Shown here in pieces: positions 25,839 through 35,075 of a DNA stretch of 64,000 bases. The stretch is taken from the NCBI RefSeq assembly GCF_000753865.1, contig NZ_JQFW01000056.1, forward strand, positions 248,001 through 312,000, in the 5' to 3' direction. The stretch is from Alteromonas sp. LOR (GTDB lineage: Bacteria > Pseudomonadota > Gammaproteobacteria > Enterobacterales > Alteromonadaceae). Position numbers and translations under genes: made by a program. Numbering within the stretch: the stretch's first letter is position 1; every line of letters begins with the position of its first letter. The notes below the pieces were generated by a model, which saw nothing but the letters and a program-made list of their open reading frames with translations, was not told the DNA's origin and ran no database searches.

Positions 25839-27035
25839 ATGGCAAAAGATAAATCAGGATATATCATCGCAGCCGCCTTTATTGGCCCCGGCACTGTTAC
25901 CACCGCCAGTTTAGCAGGCGCAAACTTTGGTTTTCATCTTGTATGGGCGCTGATTTTTTCTGTTTTCGCAACGATTGTTTTGCAAGATATGGCCGCTCGA
26001 CTCGGTGTTGCAACCGGTCAAGGCCTTGCCGGTGCTATGAAAGACATGGCCTATAAGCCGTGGCTTAAAACGGTATTTGTTGTGCTTATTGTGAGTGCCA
26101 TTGGCATAGGAAATGCCGCTTACGAATCTGGAAACTTAACAGGAGCCGCTATTGGTCTTGATGCATTTGTTAGTATTGGTATTGGTCCCTGGGCCAGTAT
26201 TTTAGGCGCCATTGCCATTATTCTGCTCTACTCTGGTAGCTATCAGTGGATAGAAACCGTGTTGGTCTATTTGGTCTTTATTATGGCCGGGGTATTTTTA
26301 ATAACCCTACTCGTAGCCAAACCCGACCTTTCGGCTATGTTCAGCCAGTTAACATCACCAAAACTTAATAGCGATGTCATTACTACCGTGCTGGCGTTAA
26401 TCGGTACAACCATTGTCCCCTACAATTTATTTTTGCACGCTAGTCTAGTCGCTAAATCCTCTAAGGGACAAGATAAGCAACAGGCGGTTGTGGCTTGTCG
26501 AAGCCAGTCAGCAAGAGCCATAAGCATGGGCGGCCTTATCACGCTTATTGTAATGGCAACCGCCATGATGGCATTTTTCAATCAAGCCGCCACCATGGAT
26601 GCTAGTAATATGGGTGAGCAATTAAAGCCTGTTCTTGGCGATAAAGCGCAGTGGTTTTTCGCCTTAGGCTTGTTCTCAGCGGGTTTAACAAGCGCGATTA
26701 CCGCACCGTTAGCTGCGGCCTATGCCGTAACAGGTGCATTAGGCTTAAGCGATAACATGAAGAGCAAAAGCTTCAAAACGGTGTGGATGGTGATTATTTT
26801 GGTTGGAGTAAGTGTGGCCGCTCTTGGTTTTAAACCTTTACCAGCCATATTGTTCGCCCAGGCGACTAATGCGCTATTACTTCCCGTTATCGCTATTTTT
26901 CTACTGGTAGTTATGAATAAAAGTCAGGCTTTAGGCACGTTTAAGAACTCTTGGAAGAGCAATGCTGCCGGTATTATTGTGGTGGGCACCGTTGTGGGCT
27001 TGGGCTGCTATAAATTGATCAACGTTTTTAGCTAG
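25839..27035 (+). CDS. Nramp-superfamily transporter with non-canonical metal site
   Basis: A 398-residue inner-membrane protein with about 11 hydrophobic helices. It clearly belongs to the Nramp/APC fold, but both signature sites differ. In TM1 the canonical DPGN is GPGT (AFIGPGTVTTASLAG). In TM6 the canonical MPH is VPY (IGTTIVPYNLFLHASLV). The missing Asp, Asn and metal-binding Met mean classic Mn2+/Fe2+ selectivity cannot be assumed. Some Nramp-related proteins move Mg2+ or other substrates. ATG 25839 was chosen over the TTG two codons earlier. A 5' inverted repeat suggests regulation. Confidence 0.85.
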   Translation: MAKDKSGYIIAAAFIGPGTVTTASLAGANFGFHLVWALIFSVFATIVLQDMAARLGVATGQGLAGAMKDMAYKPWLKTVFVVLIVSAIGIGNAAYESGNLTGAAIGLDAFVSIGIGPWASILGAIAIILLYSGSYQWIETVLVYLVFIMAGVFLITLLVAKPDLSAMFSQLTSPKLNSDVITTVLALIGTTIVPYNLFLHASLVAKSSKGQDKQQAVVACRSQSARAISMGGLITLIVMATAMMAFFNQAATMDASNMGEQLKPVLGDKAQWFFALGLFSAGLTSAITAPLAAAYAVTGALGLSDNMKSKSFKTVWMVIILVGVSVAALGFKPLPAILFAQATNALLLPVIAIFLLVVMNKSQALGTFKNSWKSNAAGIIVVGTVVGLGCYKLINVFS

Positions 27036-27170
27036 CTTACTTTTTATAAAAGCGCTTTGACCGTAATAAAAGGTTTAGCTGCATCATGGACACAACGGGC
27101 GCAGCGATTTATATCAACGTGATATCTACATGATATCAACGCAATTTCACGCAACTCAGTTTCACCAAAA

Positions 27171-27203
27171 AAGAAAGCCTTGTCGCGATGACAAGGCTTT
27201 CTT
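27171..27203. terminator. Bidirectional terminator between Nramp-like gene and the C-S lyase gene
   Basis: A perfect 14-bp stem AAGAAAGCCTTGTC / GACAAGGCTTTCTT with a 5-nt loop, located between two convergent genes. A-rich on the left and T-rich on the right arm. Confidence 0.85.
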
Positions 27204-27228
27204 CGTTGAACTTATAGCGTAAGGGCTA

Positions 27229-27291
27229 GTTTAAACGCTCTTTTTAAACACTCTTTTTAAACGCTCTTCTTAAACGCTCTTTTATATAATC
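27229..27291. repeat. 13-bp tandem repeat beside the C-S lyase 3' end
   Basis: Roughly four copies of a 13-bp unit (TTTTTAAACGCTC with small changes) end at or just beyond the stop of the minus-strand lyase gene at 27294. It is degenerate and A/T-rich. Function is unknown; it resembles slippage-derived repeats. Confidence 0.75.
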
Positions 27292-27293
27292 TT

Positions 27294-28445
27294 TCAAGCG
27301 CCCAGACGTGCCAATATATCCTCTAGCATGGCACGACTACAGCCAAAGTTTATTCGAAAATGGTCGGCCTTGTGAAAGTCTATGCCCGGAGATGGACCCA
27401 CGCCTTTTTGTTCTGCCCACGTTTGCACATTGTCAACGCCAAGCCCACTTGCATCGACCCATGCCAAAAAGGTAGCATCCGCTTTGAGCATGCTAAGCCC
27501 GTCGATATTATTGATAGCCTCAAACACTCTGTCTCGATTGCCACGAAGGTAGTCGAGTTCTTGCTCGTGCCAGTCGTCACATTGTGTGAAAGCTGCTTCA
27601 GTGGCGGCTAAACCCATCACATTGACCCATGGGACAATGCCTGCAGCCGCGTTAGTGAATAACTGTCTAAGAGTTCTATTTGGAATGATGGCAAAAGACG
27701 TTCCAAGACCTGCAATGTTGAACGTTTTACTTGCCGCCATAAGGGTAACGCTATTTTCAGCGAGTGACGCTTCGCGACCGGCTGGAATATGTTTCTTCCC
27801 TTCCTCTAAAATGAGATCGCAATGAATCTCATCAGAACACAGTTTCACATTGTTCTTGCTGCAAATATCAGCAACTCGATCCATTTCCGCTTGCGTTAAC
27901 ACCGTACCTACAGGGTTCATGGGGTTACACAAAATGAAGAGCGTACATTTTGGGTCGGCAGCTTCGCGTTCAAGGGCATCAAAATCGAGTGTGTGACGGG
28001 GACTATCACCATCACTTTCTGTGTCGATAACCGTACCAATATCCACCCGCTCTAACCCGTTAAGCTTAGGAGCAGCTAAAAGCGGTGGGTAGTTAGGGGT
28101 TTGAATGAGTACTTTGTCACCCGCACTGCAGTATGCTTTGCACGCTGTGTTAAACGCCGGCACCACGCCTGGCGTCCATACCAACCACTCAGGTTCAATA
28201 TGCCAATCGTGCTTCTCTTTAAGCCAACGTATTACTGCATTAATAGCACTGGTATGTTGTGCAGGAAGCATGTACCCCATGTTGCCATGTGCAACTTGCG
28301 CCGAAATAGCATCGAGTATGGGCTGGGCACAAGAAAATTCAGTATCCGCTACCCAAGCCGGAATAATGTCTTTGCCTTTATATTTCTGCCATTTAAAAGA
28401 ATGGGTATCTTTACGAGAAGGAGTATTATCAAATAATGCGCTCAC
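27294..28445 (-). CDS. PatB/MalY-type PLP-dependent C-S lyase
   Basis: A 383-residue fold-type I PLP enzyme. Members cleave cystathionine or cysteine conjugates to thiol, pyruvate and ammonia. The MalY subgroup also has regulatory roles. Features: opening SRKDTHSFKWQKYKGKDIIPAWVADTEF split across the family's conserved start, FILCNPMNPVGTV (Asn and Pro of the cofactor site), SDEIHCDLIL (Asp/Glu) and the PLP lysine in AASKTFNIAGLGTSF. The start is GTG at 28445, with AGGA six bases upstream. The frame is open 25 residues further, but that part shows no family similarity. Confidence 0.9.
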   Translation of the reverse strand: MSALFDNTPSRKDTHSFKWQKYKGKDIIPAWVADTEFSCAQPILDAISAQVAHGNMGYMLPAQHTSAINAVIRWLKEKHDWHIEPEWLVWTPGVVPAFNTACKAYCSAGDKVLIQTPNYPPLLAAPKLNGLERVDIGTVIDTESDGDSPRHTLDFDALEREAADPKCTLFILCNPMNPVGTVLTQAEMDRVADICSKNNVKLCSDEIHCDLILEEGKKHIPAGREASLAENSVTLMAASKTFNIAGLGTSFAIIPNRTLRQLFTNAAAGIVPWVNVMGLAATEAAFTQCDDWHEQELDYLRGNRDRVFEAINNIDGLSMLKADATFLAWVDASGLGVDNVQTWAEQKGVGPSPGIDFHKADHFRINFGCSRAMLEDILARLGA

Positions 28446-28797
28446 ACTACATCCTGTTGCCGAGAAAGTTATGACTTGAGTGTAAATTTTTGCATCATGA
28501 GAAACTAGGGCAAACAACAACTTTCCCTATAACAATTTGTACTTAATTAGGACTAGCTGGTAAGTGATGAAGCGTATCGAGGTCTACTGTAGGTCTTTTG
28601 TAGATATGCACTGAACCTATGTATCTCAGATTTGAGTGTTTGCACGGAGGCTTTTTTAGCGCTCAGATTTTTTTAGCTAATGGTTTTTTAAACGCTCAGG
28701 GCTGTTATTTGGCTCAGGGCTGTCTTCTCGCTCAGGGTTGTTTTCTAGCTCAGGGCTGTTACTTGGCTCATGGCTGTTTTCTCGCTGGGGCTGTTGT
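28446..28797. other. Intergenic region with tandem repeats between lyase and receiver genes
   Basis: 352 bp. The left part should hold the lyase promoter (minus strand). The right part is occupied by the 18-bp tandem repeat at 28695-28801. A plus-strand reading frame through the repeats is judged non-coding. Confidence 0.6.
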
Positions 28798-28801
28798 CTA
28801 G
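28695..28801. repeat. 18-bp tandem repeat (six units) abutting a stop codon
   Basis: Units start at 28695, 28713, 28731, 28749, 28767 and 28785 (the last is 17 bp). The consensus is CTCAGGGCTGTTTTCTNG. The final unit reaches the stop codon of the receiver gene (28798-28800). Degenerate copies extend left towards 28660. Units differ by 1-4 bases. Confidence 0.95.
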
Positions 28802-29175
28802 TTTAACGCTGAGGTCACTTTGCTAGACGTTGCCACAAGTTCCTCCATTCTAATTGGTTTAGCAAGGAAGCCAGCGACCTTCAGTTTTACAGCCGCTAAC
28901 ACAAGCGCCTTATTTGGATCGGCGCTTATCAGCAGAAAGGGAATATCTAACCCTTTCGCACGGCATACCTTTAACAGGCTTAACCCGTCATAATCAGGCA
29001 TGACCTGGTCGCTTATAACCAGATTAAGAGAATCGGGGGTTTGCTGTAACAGAAAATCTCTGGCTAATTTGCTTCTGCTAAATGGATAAACCGTCGCATT
29101 GAGTTCAGTTTCAAGAGTGACAGTGATTAAATCGAGAGTGATGAGATCATCTTCAACAACAGCGACAGATAGCAT
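28798..29175 (-). CDS. Single-domain response regulator (REC only)
   Basis: A 125-residue CheY-like receiver without an output domain. The acidic pair is in VVEDD, the phospho-acceptor Asp in LVISDQVMPDYDG, the Thr/Ser switch in LLISADP and the conserved Lys in GFLAKPIRMEEL. The ribosome site AGAGG precedes the ATG. No kinase is adjacent, so its partner is elsewhere, or it acts as a phosphate sink or adaptor. Its stop codon lies at the edge of an 18-bp tandem repeat. Confidence 0.9.
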   Translation of the reverse strand: MLSVAVVEDDLITLDLITVTLETELNATVYPFSRSKLARDFLLQQTPDSLNLVISDQVMPDYDGLSLLKVCRAKGLDIPFLLISADPNKALVLAAVKLKVAGFLAKPIRMEELVATSSKVTSALN

Positions 29176-29306
29176 TACAAACCTCTCAAAAAATGCTCTT
29201 TAGTTAGGCAGTCCATAGCAACAATGACTTAAAGTGTAGGGTCAAATAGCCAAAATGGCTACTCGCCTTTGGTAGAAGTTTGCCAATTATTTCAGCCACT
29301 GCGCTT

Positions 29307-29396
29307 TTAAACATCGTACTGTCAAACGCCGTGCTTTCAAACATCATGGCTTAAAACGTTATGGTTTTAAGCACCGTGCATTCAAATATCAGAGAA
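29307..29396. repeat. 15-bp tandem repeat (about six degenerate units) upstream of the receiver gene
   Basis: Units at 29307, 29322, 29337, 29352, 29367 and 29382, with a loose consensus TCAAACATCGTGCTT. Position-by-position agreement is clear for the first three units and weaker after. It lies between the receiver gene and the typA terminator. Confidence 0.75.
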
Positions 29397-29405
29397 GCAA
29401 AAACA

Positions 29406-29434
29406 AAAATGCCAACACTAGGTTGGCATTTTTT
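29406..29434. terminator. Terminator downstream of typA
   Basis: AAAATGCCAAC / GTTGGCATTTT stem with a short loop, flanked by an A-rich and a T-rich run. It lies 31 bp past the typA stop on the minus strand. Confidence 0.85.
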
Positions 29435-29464
29435 AACGTTTAAGCGATGAGATTATCGCGTTAA

Positions 29465-31294
29465 CTATTTTGGAGCTCGTGATGCACGCTTACGTTCGTT
29501 TTCTGTAAGCAACTTCTTACGAATACGAATAGATACAGGCGTAACTTCTACCAATTCATCTTCATCGATGAACTCTAAAGCTTGCTCTAGAGACATTTTG
29601 ATTGGTGGTACAAGTGTTTGCGCTTCATCAGTACCAGAGGCACGAACGTTAGTAAGCTGCTTACCTTTCAACGCGTTTACCGTTAGGTCATTGTCACGGC
29701 TGTGAATACCGATAACCATACCTTCGTAAACTTCAACACCATGACCGATGAACAAACGACCACGTTCTTGAAGGTTAAACAATGCGTTAGTTAGTGCTTT
29801 ACCGTTAGCGTTGGCAATTAGAACACCATTTTTACGCTTACCAATAATGCCGCCTTTGTAAGGACCGTAGTGATCGAATGAATGGTATAGCAAACCAGAA
29901 CCAGACGTCATTGTCATAAATTCTGTTTGGAAACCGATAAGACCACGACTTGGAATAACGAAGTCGATTCGAACACGACCTTTGCCATCTGGAGACATAT
30001 CAGTCATTTCTGCTTTACGAAGACCAAGCTGCTCCATAATAGAACCCTGATGCTGTTCTTCACAGTCAACGGTCAGTGTTTCAAACGGCTCAGTTGTTTT
30101 GCCGTCTTCTTCTTTCAGAATTACTTCTGGGCGAGAAACGGCAAGCTCGTAGCCTTCACGACGCATATTTTCAATCAGTATGCCTAAGTGAAGTTCACCA
30201 CGACCTGATACGCGGAATTTATCCGGATCAGCTGTTTCTTCAACACGTAGTGCCACGTTGTGAACTAGCTCATCTTGTAAACGCTCTAGAATATTACGTG
30301 AGGTAACGTACTTACCTTCTTTACCTGCAAACGGAGACGTGTTGACTTGGAACGTCATCGTAACCGTTGGCTCATCTACCGATAATGGAGGAAGCGCTTC
30401 AACGGCGTTAACGTCACAAATGGTATCAGAAATCTTAAGTTCACCAAGGCCAGAGATAGCGATGATGTCGCCAGCGCTTGCGCTTTCTACTTCGTGACGG
30501 TCTAGACCAAGGTAGCCATAGACTAGGCCAACTTTACCGTTGCGAGTTTTGCCATCAGCAGTCACGATAGTGACCTGTTGGTTAGTTTTAACTGAACCGC
30601 GGCTGATACGACCTACACCGATTACACCCACATACGAGTTGTAATCTAGCTGTGAAATCTGCATTTGGAAACCACCGTTGGCATCAGCATCTGGTGCAGC
30701 AACTTGGTCAACAATAGTTTGGAAAAGCGGAGTCATATCTTCTGACGGTGTGTCAGCATCGTTAGACGCCCAACCGTTTAGTGCAGAAGCATAAACAACT
30801 TGGAAATCAAGCTGCTCATCAGTAGCGCCAAGGTTATCAAACAAATCAAATACTTGATCCATTACCCAATCAGGACGAGCGCCTGGCTTGTCGATTTTGT
30901 TGATAACAACAATAGGCTTAAGGCCTTGAGCAAACGCTTTTTGAGTAACAAAGCGCGTTTGCGGCATTGGACCTTCTTGGGCGTCAACAAGCAGCAGCAC
31001 TGAGTCAGCCATTGACATTACACGCTCTACTTCACCACCGAAATCAGCGTGTCCAGGAGTATCAACAATGTTGATACGGTAATCTTGCCAGTTAATTGCA
31101 GTATTTTTCGCCAAGATGGTGATACCACGTTCTTTCTCGATGTCATTCGAGTCCATAACGCGCTCTTCTTGTACGCCGCGAGATTCCAACGTTCCAGATT
31201 GCTGAAGAAGCTTATCTACCAAGGTAGTTTTACCGTGGTCAACGTGGGCGATGATTGCGATATTACGCAACTTACTTATATCAGTGGTATTCAT
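29465..31294 (-). CDS. typA: Ribosome-associated translational GTPase TypA/BipA
   Basis: A 609-residue EF-G-like GTPase that binds the 70S ribosome and helps 50S assembly and growth at low temperature or stress. The GTPase motifs are AHVDHGKTT (G1), GITI (G2), [10 protein letters not shown] (G3), NKID (G4) and the SAL-type G5. Domains II, III and V follow, with the BipA-specific C-terminus ending [17 protein letters not shown] at 31294 gives the standard length and the family start [18 protein letters not shown]. An upstream in-frame extension of 16 residues is not supported. Confidence 0.97.
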   Translation of the reverse strand: MNTTDISKLRNIAIIAHVDHGKTTLVDKLLQQSGTLESRGVQEERVMDSNDIEKERGITILAKNTAINWQDYRINIVDTPGHADFGGEVERVMSMADSVLLLVDAQEGPMPQTRFVTQKAFAQGLKPIVVINKIDKPGARPDWVMDQVFDLFDNLGATDEQLDFQVVYASALNGWASNDADTPSEDMTPLFQTIVDQVAAPDADANGGFQMQISQLDYNSYVGVIGVGRISRGSVKTNQQVTIVTADGKTRNGKVGLVYGYLGLDRHEVESASAGDIIAISGLGELKISDTICDVNAVEALPPLSVDEPTVTMTFQVNTSPFAGKEGKYVTSRNILERLQDELVHNVALRVEETADPDKFRVSGRGELHLGILIENMRREGYELAVSRPEVILKEEDGKTTEPFETLTVDCEEQHQGSIMEQLGLRKAEMTDMSPDGKGRVRIDFVIPSRGLIGFQTEFMTMTSGSGLLYHSFDHYGPYKGGIIGKRKNGVLIANANGKALTNALFNLQERGRLFIGHGVEVYEGMVIGIHSRDNDLTVNALKGKQLTNVRASGTDEAQTLVPPIKMSLEQALEFIDEDELVEVTPVSIRIRKKLLTENERKRASRAPK

Positions 31295-31565
31295 GCTTAT
31301 ATAGAGCCTGTATAAATCGATACATACCAACACGGTATGCATGAGATTTCGTGCAAAAATGCAGATGGAAATTTTGCGCGGATTGTACAGAAAAAACGCG
31401 CCGTTTGCGCATCTTTTTTCACTTTGCAGTGAATGTTTACAGTTATCTTATGGTTTTAAAGGCTTTTAGCCCGATTTACTTCTCACCATAAATCCGCGCG
31501 CACTAGAAAAACGGTGGCAAGGGATGAAAAAGTATTCTAGTCTAAATCTCTAGGCGCCTGCACAA

Positions 31566-31603
31566 TGCACCAAAAAGTAGCTATTTAGCACCAAAATAGT
31601 GCA
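31566..31603 (+). promoter_or_regulatory. NtrC enhancer sites upstream of glnA
   Basis: The site AGCACCAAAATAGTGCA (31587-31603) closely matches the NtrC consensus TGCACCA-N3-TGGTGCA. A weaker half-match TGCACCAAAAAGTAGC lies at 31566-31581. Two sites about one and a half to two helical turns apart, 65-100 bp before a sigma-54 promoter, is the classic enhancer arrangement. Confidence 0.75.
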
Positions 31604-31665
31604 GCAGGAATCATAAATTCAATATCTATCCTTTCTCACGTCACAAAATACGGCGGTTGGATAGA

Positions 31666-31680
31666 TGGCATGATTATCGC
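31666..31680 (+). promoter_or_regulatory. Sigma-54 promoter of glnA
   Basis: TGGCATGATTATCGC keeps the invariant GG and GC with exactly 10 bases between them, close to the consensus TGGCAC-N5-TTGC. It is 68 bp upstream of the glnA ATG and downstream of NtrC-like sites. The regulators are encoded two genes further on. Confidence 0.8.
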
Positions 31681-31747
31681 TTTCACATTTTCACTGTTGG
31701 AGCGAGCCTGATCGCTCTGCATTTTTACATTAAACCTGGAGGACACG

Positions 31748-33157
31748 ATGTCAATAGAAAAGGCATTAGAGCTGATTAAAGAAAGCGAAGCGAAGTTTAT
31801 CGATTTACGTTTTACTGATACTAAAGGTAAAGAACAACACGTATCTATTCCTGCGAGCCAAGTTAATGACGATTTCTTTGAAGAAGGAAAAATGTTCGAC
31901 GGTTCTTCAATCGCTGGATGGAAAGGTATCAACGAATCTGACATGGTTCTTCTTCCAGACGCAGACAGCTGCGTAGTTGACCCTTTCGCAGAAGAAACAC
32001 AAGTTAACATTCGTTGCGATATCGTTGAGCCTACTACTATGGAAGGTTACGAGCGCGACCCACGTTCTGTTGCTCGCCGCGCAGAAGAGTACCTTAAATC
32101 AACAGGTATCGGTGACACAGTATTCTTTGGCCCAGAGCCAGAGTTTTTCTTGTTTGACGACGTTCGCTTCCACACTGACATGGCGGGTTCGTTCTACAAG
32201 ATCGATTCATCAGAAGCAAAGTGGAATTCAGGCGAAGAGTTTGAAGGCGGAAACATGGGCCACCGCCCAGGTGTGAAAGGCGGTTACTTCCCAGTACCTC
32301 CAGTAGATTCAGCACACGATATCCGCGCTGCAATGTGTATGGTTATGGAAGAGATGGGCCTTGTTATTGAAGCGCATCACCACGAAGTAGCGACTGCTGG
32401 TCAAAACGAAATCGCGTGCGAATTTAATACTCTTGTTAAGAAAGCCGACGAAATTCAAGTGTACAAGTATGTAGTTCACAATGTGGCACACGCATACGGC
32501 CAAACAGCTACCTTTATGCCTAAGCCACTTGTTGGCGACAACGGTTCTGGTATGCACTGTCACCAGTCTATCTCTAAAGATGGCAAAAACATCTTTGCGG
32601 GCGACAAGTATGCTGGTCTGTCTGAAGAAGCGCTGTACTACATTGGCGGTATCATTAAGCACGCTCGTGCAATTAACGCGTTTGCTAATGCATCAACTAA
32701 CTCGTACAAGCGTCTTGTACCTGGATTCGAAGCACCGGTAATGCTTGCTTACTCTGCACGTAACCGTTCTGCATCTATTCGTATTCCTTATGTAACAAGC
32801 GACAAAGCACGCCGTATCGAAGTTCGTTTCCCTGACCCAACAGGTAACCCATACCTTGCATTTACTGCAATGCTTATGGCTGGCCTTGACGGTATCAAAA
32901 ACAAGATCCACCCTGGCGATGCTATGGATAAAGACTTGTACGACCTACCGGCAGAAGAAGCAGCTGAAATTCCAACAGTGGCGAGTTCACTAGAAATGGC
33001 GCTAGACGCACTTGATAGTGACCGTGAGTTCCTTACTGCTGGCGGCGTAATGACAGATGACATGATTGATGCGTATATCGATCTTAAGTCAGAAGAAGTC
33101 ACAACGCTTAACATGACAACTCACCCTATCGAGTTCGACATGTATTACAGCGTTTAA
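31748..33157 (+). CDS. glnA: Glutamine synthetase type I
   Basis: A 469-residue dodecameric enzyme making glutamine from glutamate, ammonia and ATP. Signatures: [17 protein letters not shown], the ATP-binding region [16 protein letters not shown], and [11 protein letters not shown]. The adenylylation site is Tyr398 in [10 protein letters not shown], the target of GlnE. The ribosome site GGAGG is ideal. Expression should respond to nitrogen through the sigma-54 promoter and NtrC sites upstream. A terminator follows 39 bp after the stop. DUF4124, ntrB and ntrC come next on the same strand. Confidence 0.98.
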   Translation: MSIEKALELIKESEAKFIDLRFTDTKGKEQHVSIPASQVNDDFFEEGKMFDGSSIAGWKGINESDMVLLPDADSCVVDPFAEETQVNIRCDIVEPTTMEGYERDPRSVARRAEEYLKSTGIGDTVFFGPEPEFFLFDDVRFHTDMAGSFYKIDSSEAKWNSGEEFEGGNMGHRPGVKGGYFPVPPVDSAHDIRAAMCMVMEEMGLVIEAHHHEVATAGQNEIACEFNTLVKKADEIQVYKYVVHNVAHAYGQTATFMPKPLVGDNGSGMHCHQSISKDGKNIFAGDKYAGLSEEALYYIGGIIKHARAINAFANASTNSYKRLVPGFEAPVMLAYSARNRSASIRIPYVTSDKARRIEVRFPDPTGNPYLAFTAMLMAGLDGIKNKIHPGDAMDKDLYDLPAEEAAEIPTVASSLEMALDALDSDREFLTAGGVMTDDMIDAYIDLKSEEVTTLNMTTHPIEFDMYYSV

Positions 33158-33195
33158 TATCGTATCTACACAGATATTTTATTAGAACAACTATC

Positions 33196-33222
33196 AAAGC
33201 CCGCTTATGCGGGCTTTTTTAT
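33196..33222 (+). terminator. Terminator downstream of glnA
   Basis: AAAGCCCGC / GCGGGCTTT stem with a TTAT loop and a following T-run. It separates glnA from the ntrBC side. Confidence 0.92.
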
Positions 33223-33273
33223 TGTCCAAACATTATCTATTATGAAGACACACTACTTTCAGGAATAACTAAC

Positions 33274-33864
33274 ATGACTCATCTAACAAAACGCGCTTTG
33301 CAGCTTTTATCGTTGTCGTCATGCTGCTTGCTCCTGAGTATGCAAAGCGCACTCGCATGGCAGGATGCTCAAAAAGCACCAGAACAGCCACCCGCTAAAA
33401 GCGCCCCACAAATATATAAGGTCGTTAACGAAGACGGCTCAGTGACCTATACCGATACGCCACCACCTAATGCAGATATCGTTGAACTCGATGTAAAGAC
33501 CCGCAACGTGGTGTCTGCAATGAAAGTACCTAAACCACAAAAAAGTAAAGTGACAAAGAAAAAGCCAGACTACAGCGTCAGTATTACCAGTCCCGCTCCC
33601 GAAGCCACAATTAGAAACAATGCGGGAGACTTTGTAATAAAAGCGTCGCAAAACAGTGCATCAAAGGCGCCTTTGTATCGCTTAGTGTTTGATGGCGCCC
33701 CAATTCAGCGCAATTCTTCGGGCATATTTAAGCTAGAAGGTATCAATCGTGGGGCACACGATTATAAAGTTGAACTCACCAACAATACGGGCAAGACTCT
33801 TGCATCGTCTCCTATACAAACCCTTTACCTGCATCAGGCATCGGTGTTTATTAATAACAACTAG
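33274..33864 (+). CDS. DUF4124 domain-containing secreted protein
   Basis: A 196-residue protein with a signal peptide (about residues 1-29, ending SALA). The DUF4124 motif IYKVVNEDGSVTYTDTPPPNA lies at about 48-68 with one residue dropped at either end. The C-terminal half (YSVSITSPAPEATIRN onward) looks like an immunoglobulin-like beta domain. A DUF4124 gene between glnA and ntrB is a recurrent gammaproteobacterial arrangement. Its role is unknown. It may have its own promoter, since a terminator separates it from glnA. Confidence 0.85.
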   Translation: MTHLTKRALQLLSLSSCCLLLSMQSALAWQDAQKAPEQPPAKSAPQIYKVVNEDGSVTYTDTPPPNADIVELDVKTRNVVSAMKVPKPQKSKVTKKKPDYSVSITSPAPEATIRNNAGDFVIKASQNSASKAPLYRLVFDGAPIQRNSSGIFKLEGINRGAHDYKVELTNNTGKTLASSPIQTLYLHQASVFINNN

Positions 33865-33956
33865 CGTGCAGTCCTTACAAACAAGCGCACCACGGCGGTT
33901 CATTCAAAATAATTTTTGAGAGAATCCGAGGCGGTCTTCTTAGCTGTACGCTACAA

Positions 33957-33973
33957 TGCACAAACTTGGTGCA
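33957..33973 (+). promoter_or_regulatory. NtrC-type site directly before ntrB
   Basis: TGCACAAACTTGGTGCA is nearly a perfect dyad and fits the NtrC consensus (TGCAC and GTGCA arms). It ends immediately before the ntrB ribosome site, where NtrC binding would block transcription rather than activate it. Confidence 0.75.
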
Positions 33974-33989
33974 AAGGAGACATGCTCGG

Positions 33990-35075
33990 ATGGTATCTAC
34001 CGAGTCAGAGACACAGCTGCTATTAAATAGTTTAAACACAGCGCTCGTTACCGTTGATAGTAGCCTGCGCATTGTTTACGCCAACCATGCGGGTGAGGCG
34101 CTATTTGAAACAGGCATGAAACAACTTCAAGGGCACTTTCTGCCAGACTTCTTTTTGCCTGATACTATTGAAACCACACGACTTAAAGCGGCTATAAGAA
34201 AAGGCGAAGACTTTACTGAAAACGAAATAAAGCTCGCGTTTAAAGATAACCGCTACGTGTCTGTTGATTTAACCGTAACAAATATCACTACGGCAAATGG
34301 TCCCGGCCTACTTTTTGAAGTTAAGAAGATTGATCAGCAAAAGCGAATTACCCGTGAAAACCTGCAAAACGCTCAACATTATGCGGCGCGAGAGCTCGTG
34401 CGAGGCCTAGCCCATGAAATCAAAAATCCGTTAGGGGGCATCCGCGGCGCAGCCCAGCTTCTAGAAAAAGAGCTACCCGAGCAGCATAAAGAATTCACCC
34501 GTATGATTATTGAGCAATCTGATCGCTTGCGCACATTAGTAGACAGATTATTAGGCCCCAACTCCCTACCCCGCTTCGAGATGAGTAACGTTCATCAAGC
34601 ACTAGAGAAAGTTCGAAGCCTGATGTTGGTAGACTCAGTAAATCCAATATCAATTATTAGGGATTACGATCCGAGCATTCCCGATTTAAGAATCGATCCG
34701 GATATGATTCAGCAGGCAGTATTGAACATCGTCAGAAACAGTATTCAGGCGTTAAACGAGCACAATACGCCAAACCCAGAAATTCAATTGATCACGCGTA
34801 TCGAGCGCCAGATGACCATTCAGTCTGAGCGCCATGCATTAGTGGCTAAAGTAAAAATTATCGATAACGGGCCGGGTATTCCAGCAGATATCAAGGACAC
34901 GTTATTTTATCCCATGGTAACCAGTAAGCAGAATGGATCAGGCTTAGGGTTATCCATATCGCAAACCCTTATTAACCATCACGGCGGCAAGATAGATGTG
35001 GATAGCCACCCGGGTTATACAAAATTCGTGATATACATTCCAATTAACAGCAAGGAGACAGGCGATGACGAATGA
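33990..35075 (+). CDS. glnL: Nitrogen regulation sensor histidine kinase NtrB
   Basis: A 361-residue soluble kinase that phosphorylates NtrC when nitrogen is limiting and dephosphorylates it when PII is bound. An N-terminal PAS domain (about residues 8-110) is followed by HisKA with the phospho-His in LAHEIKNPLGGIRGAAQLL. The HATPase domain has NIVRNSIQAL, DNGPGIP and GSGLGLSISQ. ATG 33990 is preceded by AAAGGAGA. An upstream TTG would add 8 unsupported residues. Its end overlaps ntrC by 11 bp. Confidence 0.96.
   Translation: MVSTESETQLLLNSLNTALVTVDSSLRIVYANHAGEALFETGMKQLQGHFLPDFFLPDTIETTRLKAAIRKGEDFTENEIKLAFKDNRYVSVDLTVTNITTANGPGLLFEVKKIDQQKRITRENLQNAQHYAARELVRGLAHEIKNPLGGIRGAAQLLEKELPEQHKEFTRMIIEQSDRLRTLVDRLLGPNSLPRFEMSNVHQALEKVRSLMLVDSVNPISIIRDYDPSIPDLRIDPDMIQQAVLNIVRNSIQALNEHNTPNPEIQLITRIERQMTIQSERHALVAKVKIIDNGPGIPADIKDTLFYPMVTSKQNGSGLGLSISQTLINHHGGKIDVDSHPGYTKFVIYIPINSKETGDDE

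Larger units (their letters stand above)
31295..31747. other. Divergent regulatory region typA / glnA
   Basis: 453 bp with no ORF of note. It carries two NtrC-type sites at 31566-31603 and a sigma-54 promoter at 31666-31680 for glnA. The region between about 31295 and 31420 should hold the typA promoter. Confidence 0.7.

Noticed and set aside
28619..28801. Plus-strand ORF of 60 residues with repeated LAQGCF
   Set aside because: It is only the translation of the 18-bp tandem repeat. It has no good ribosome site and no non-repeat coding character.
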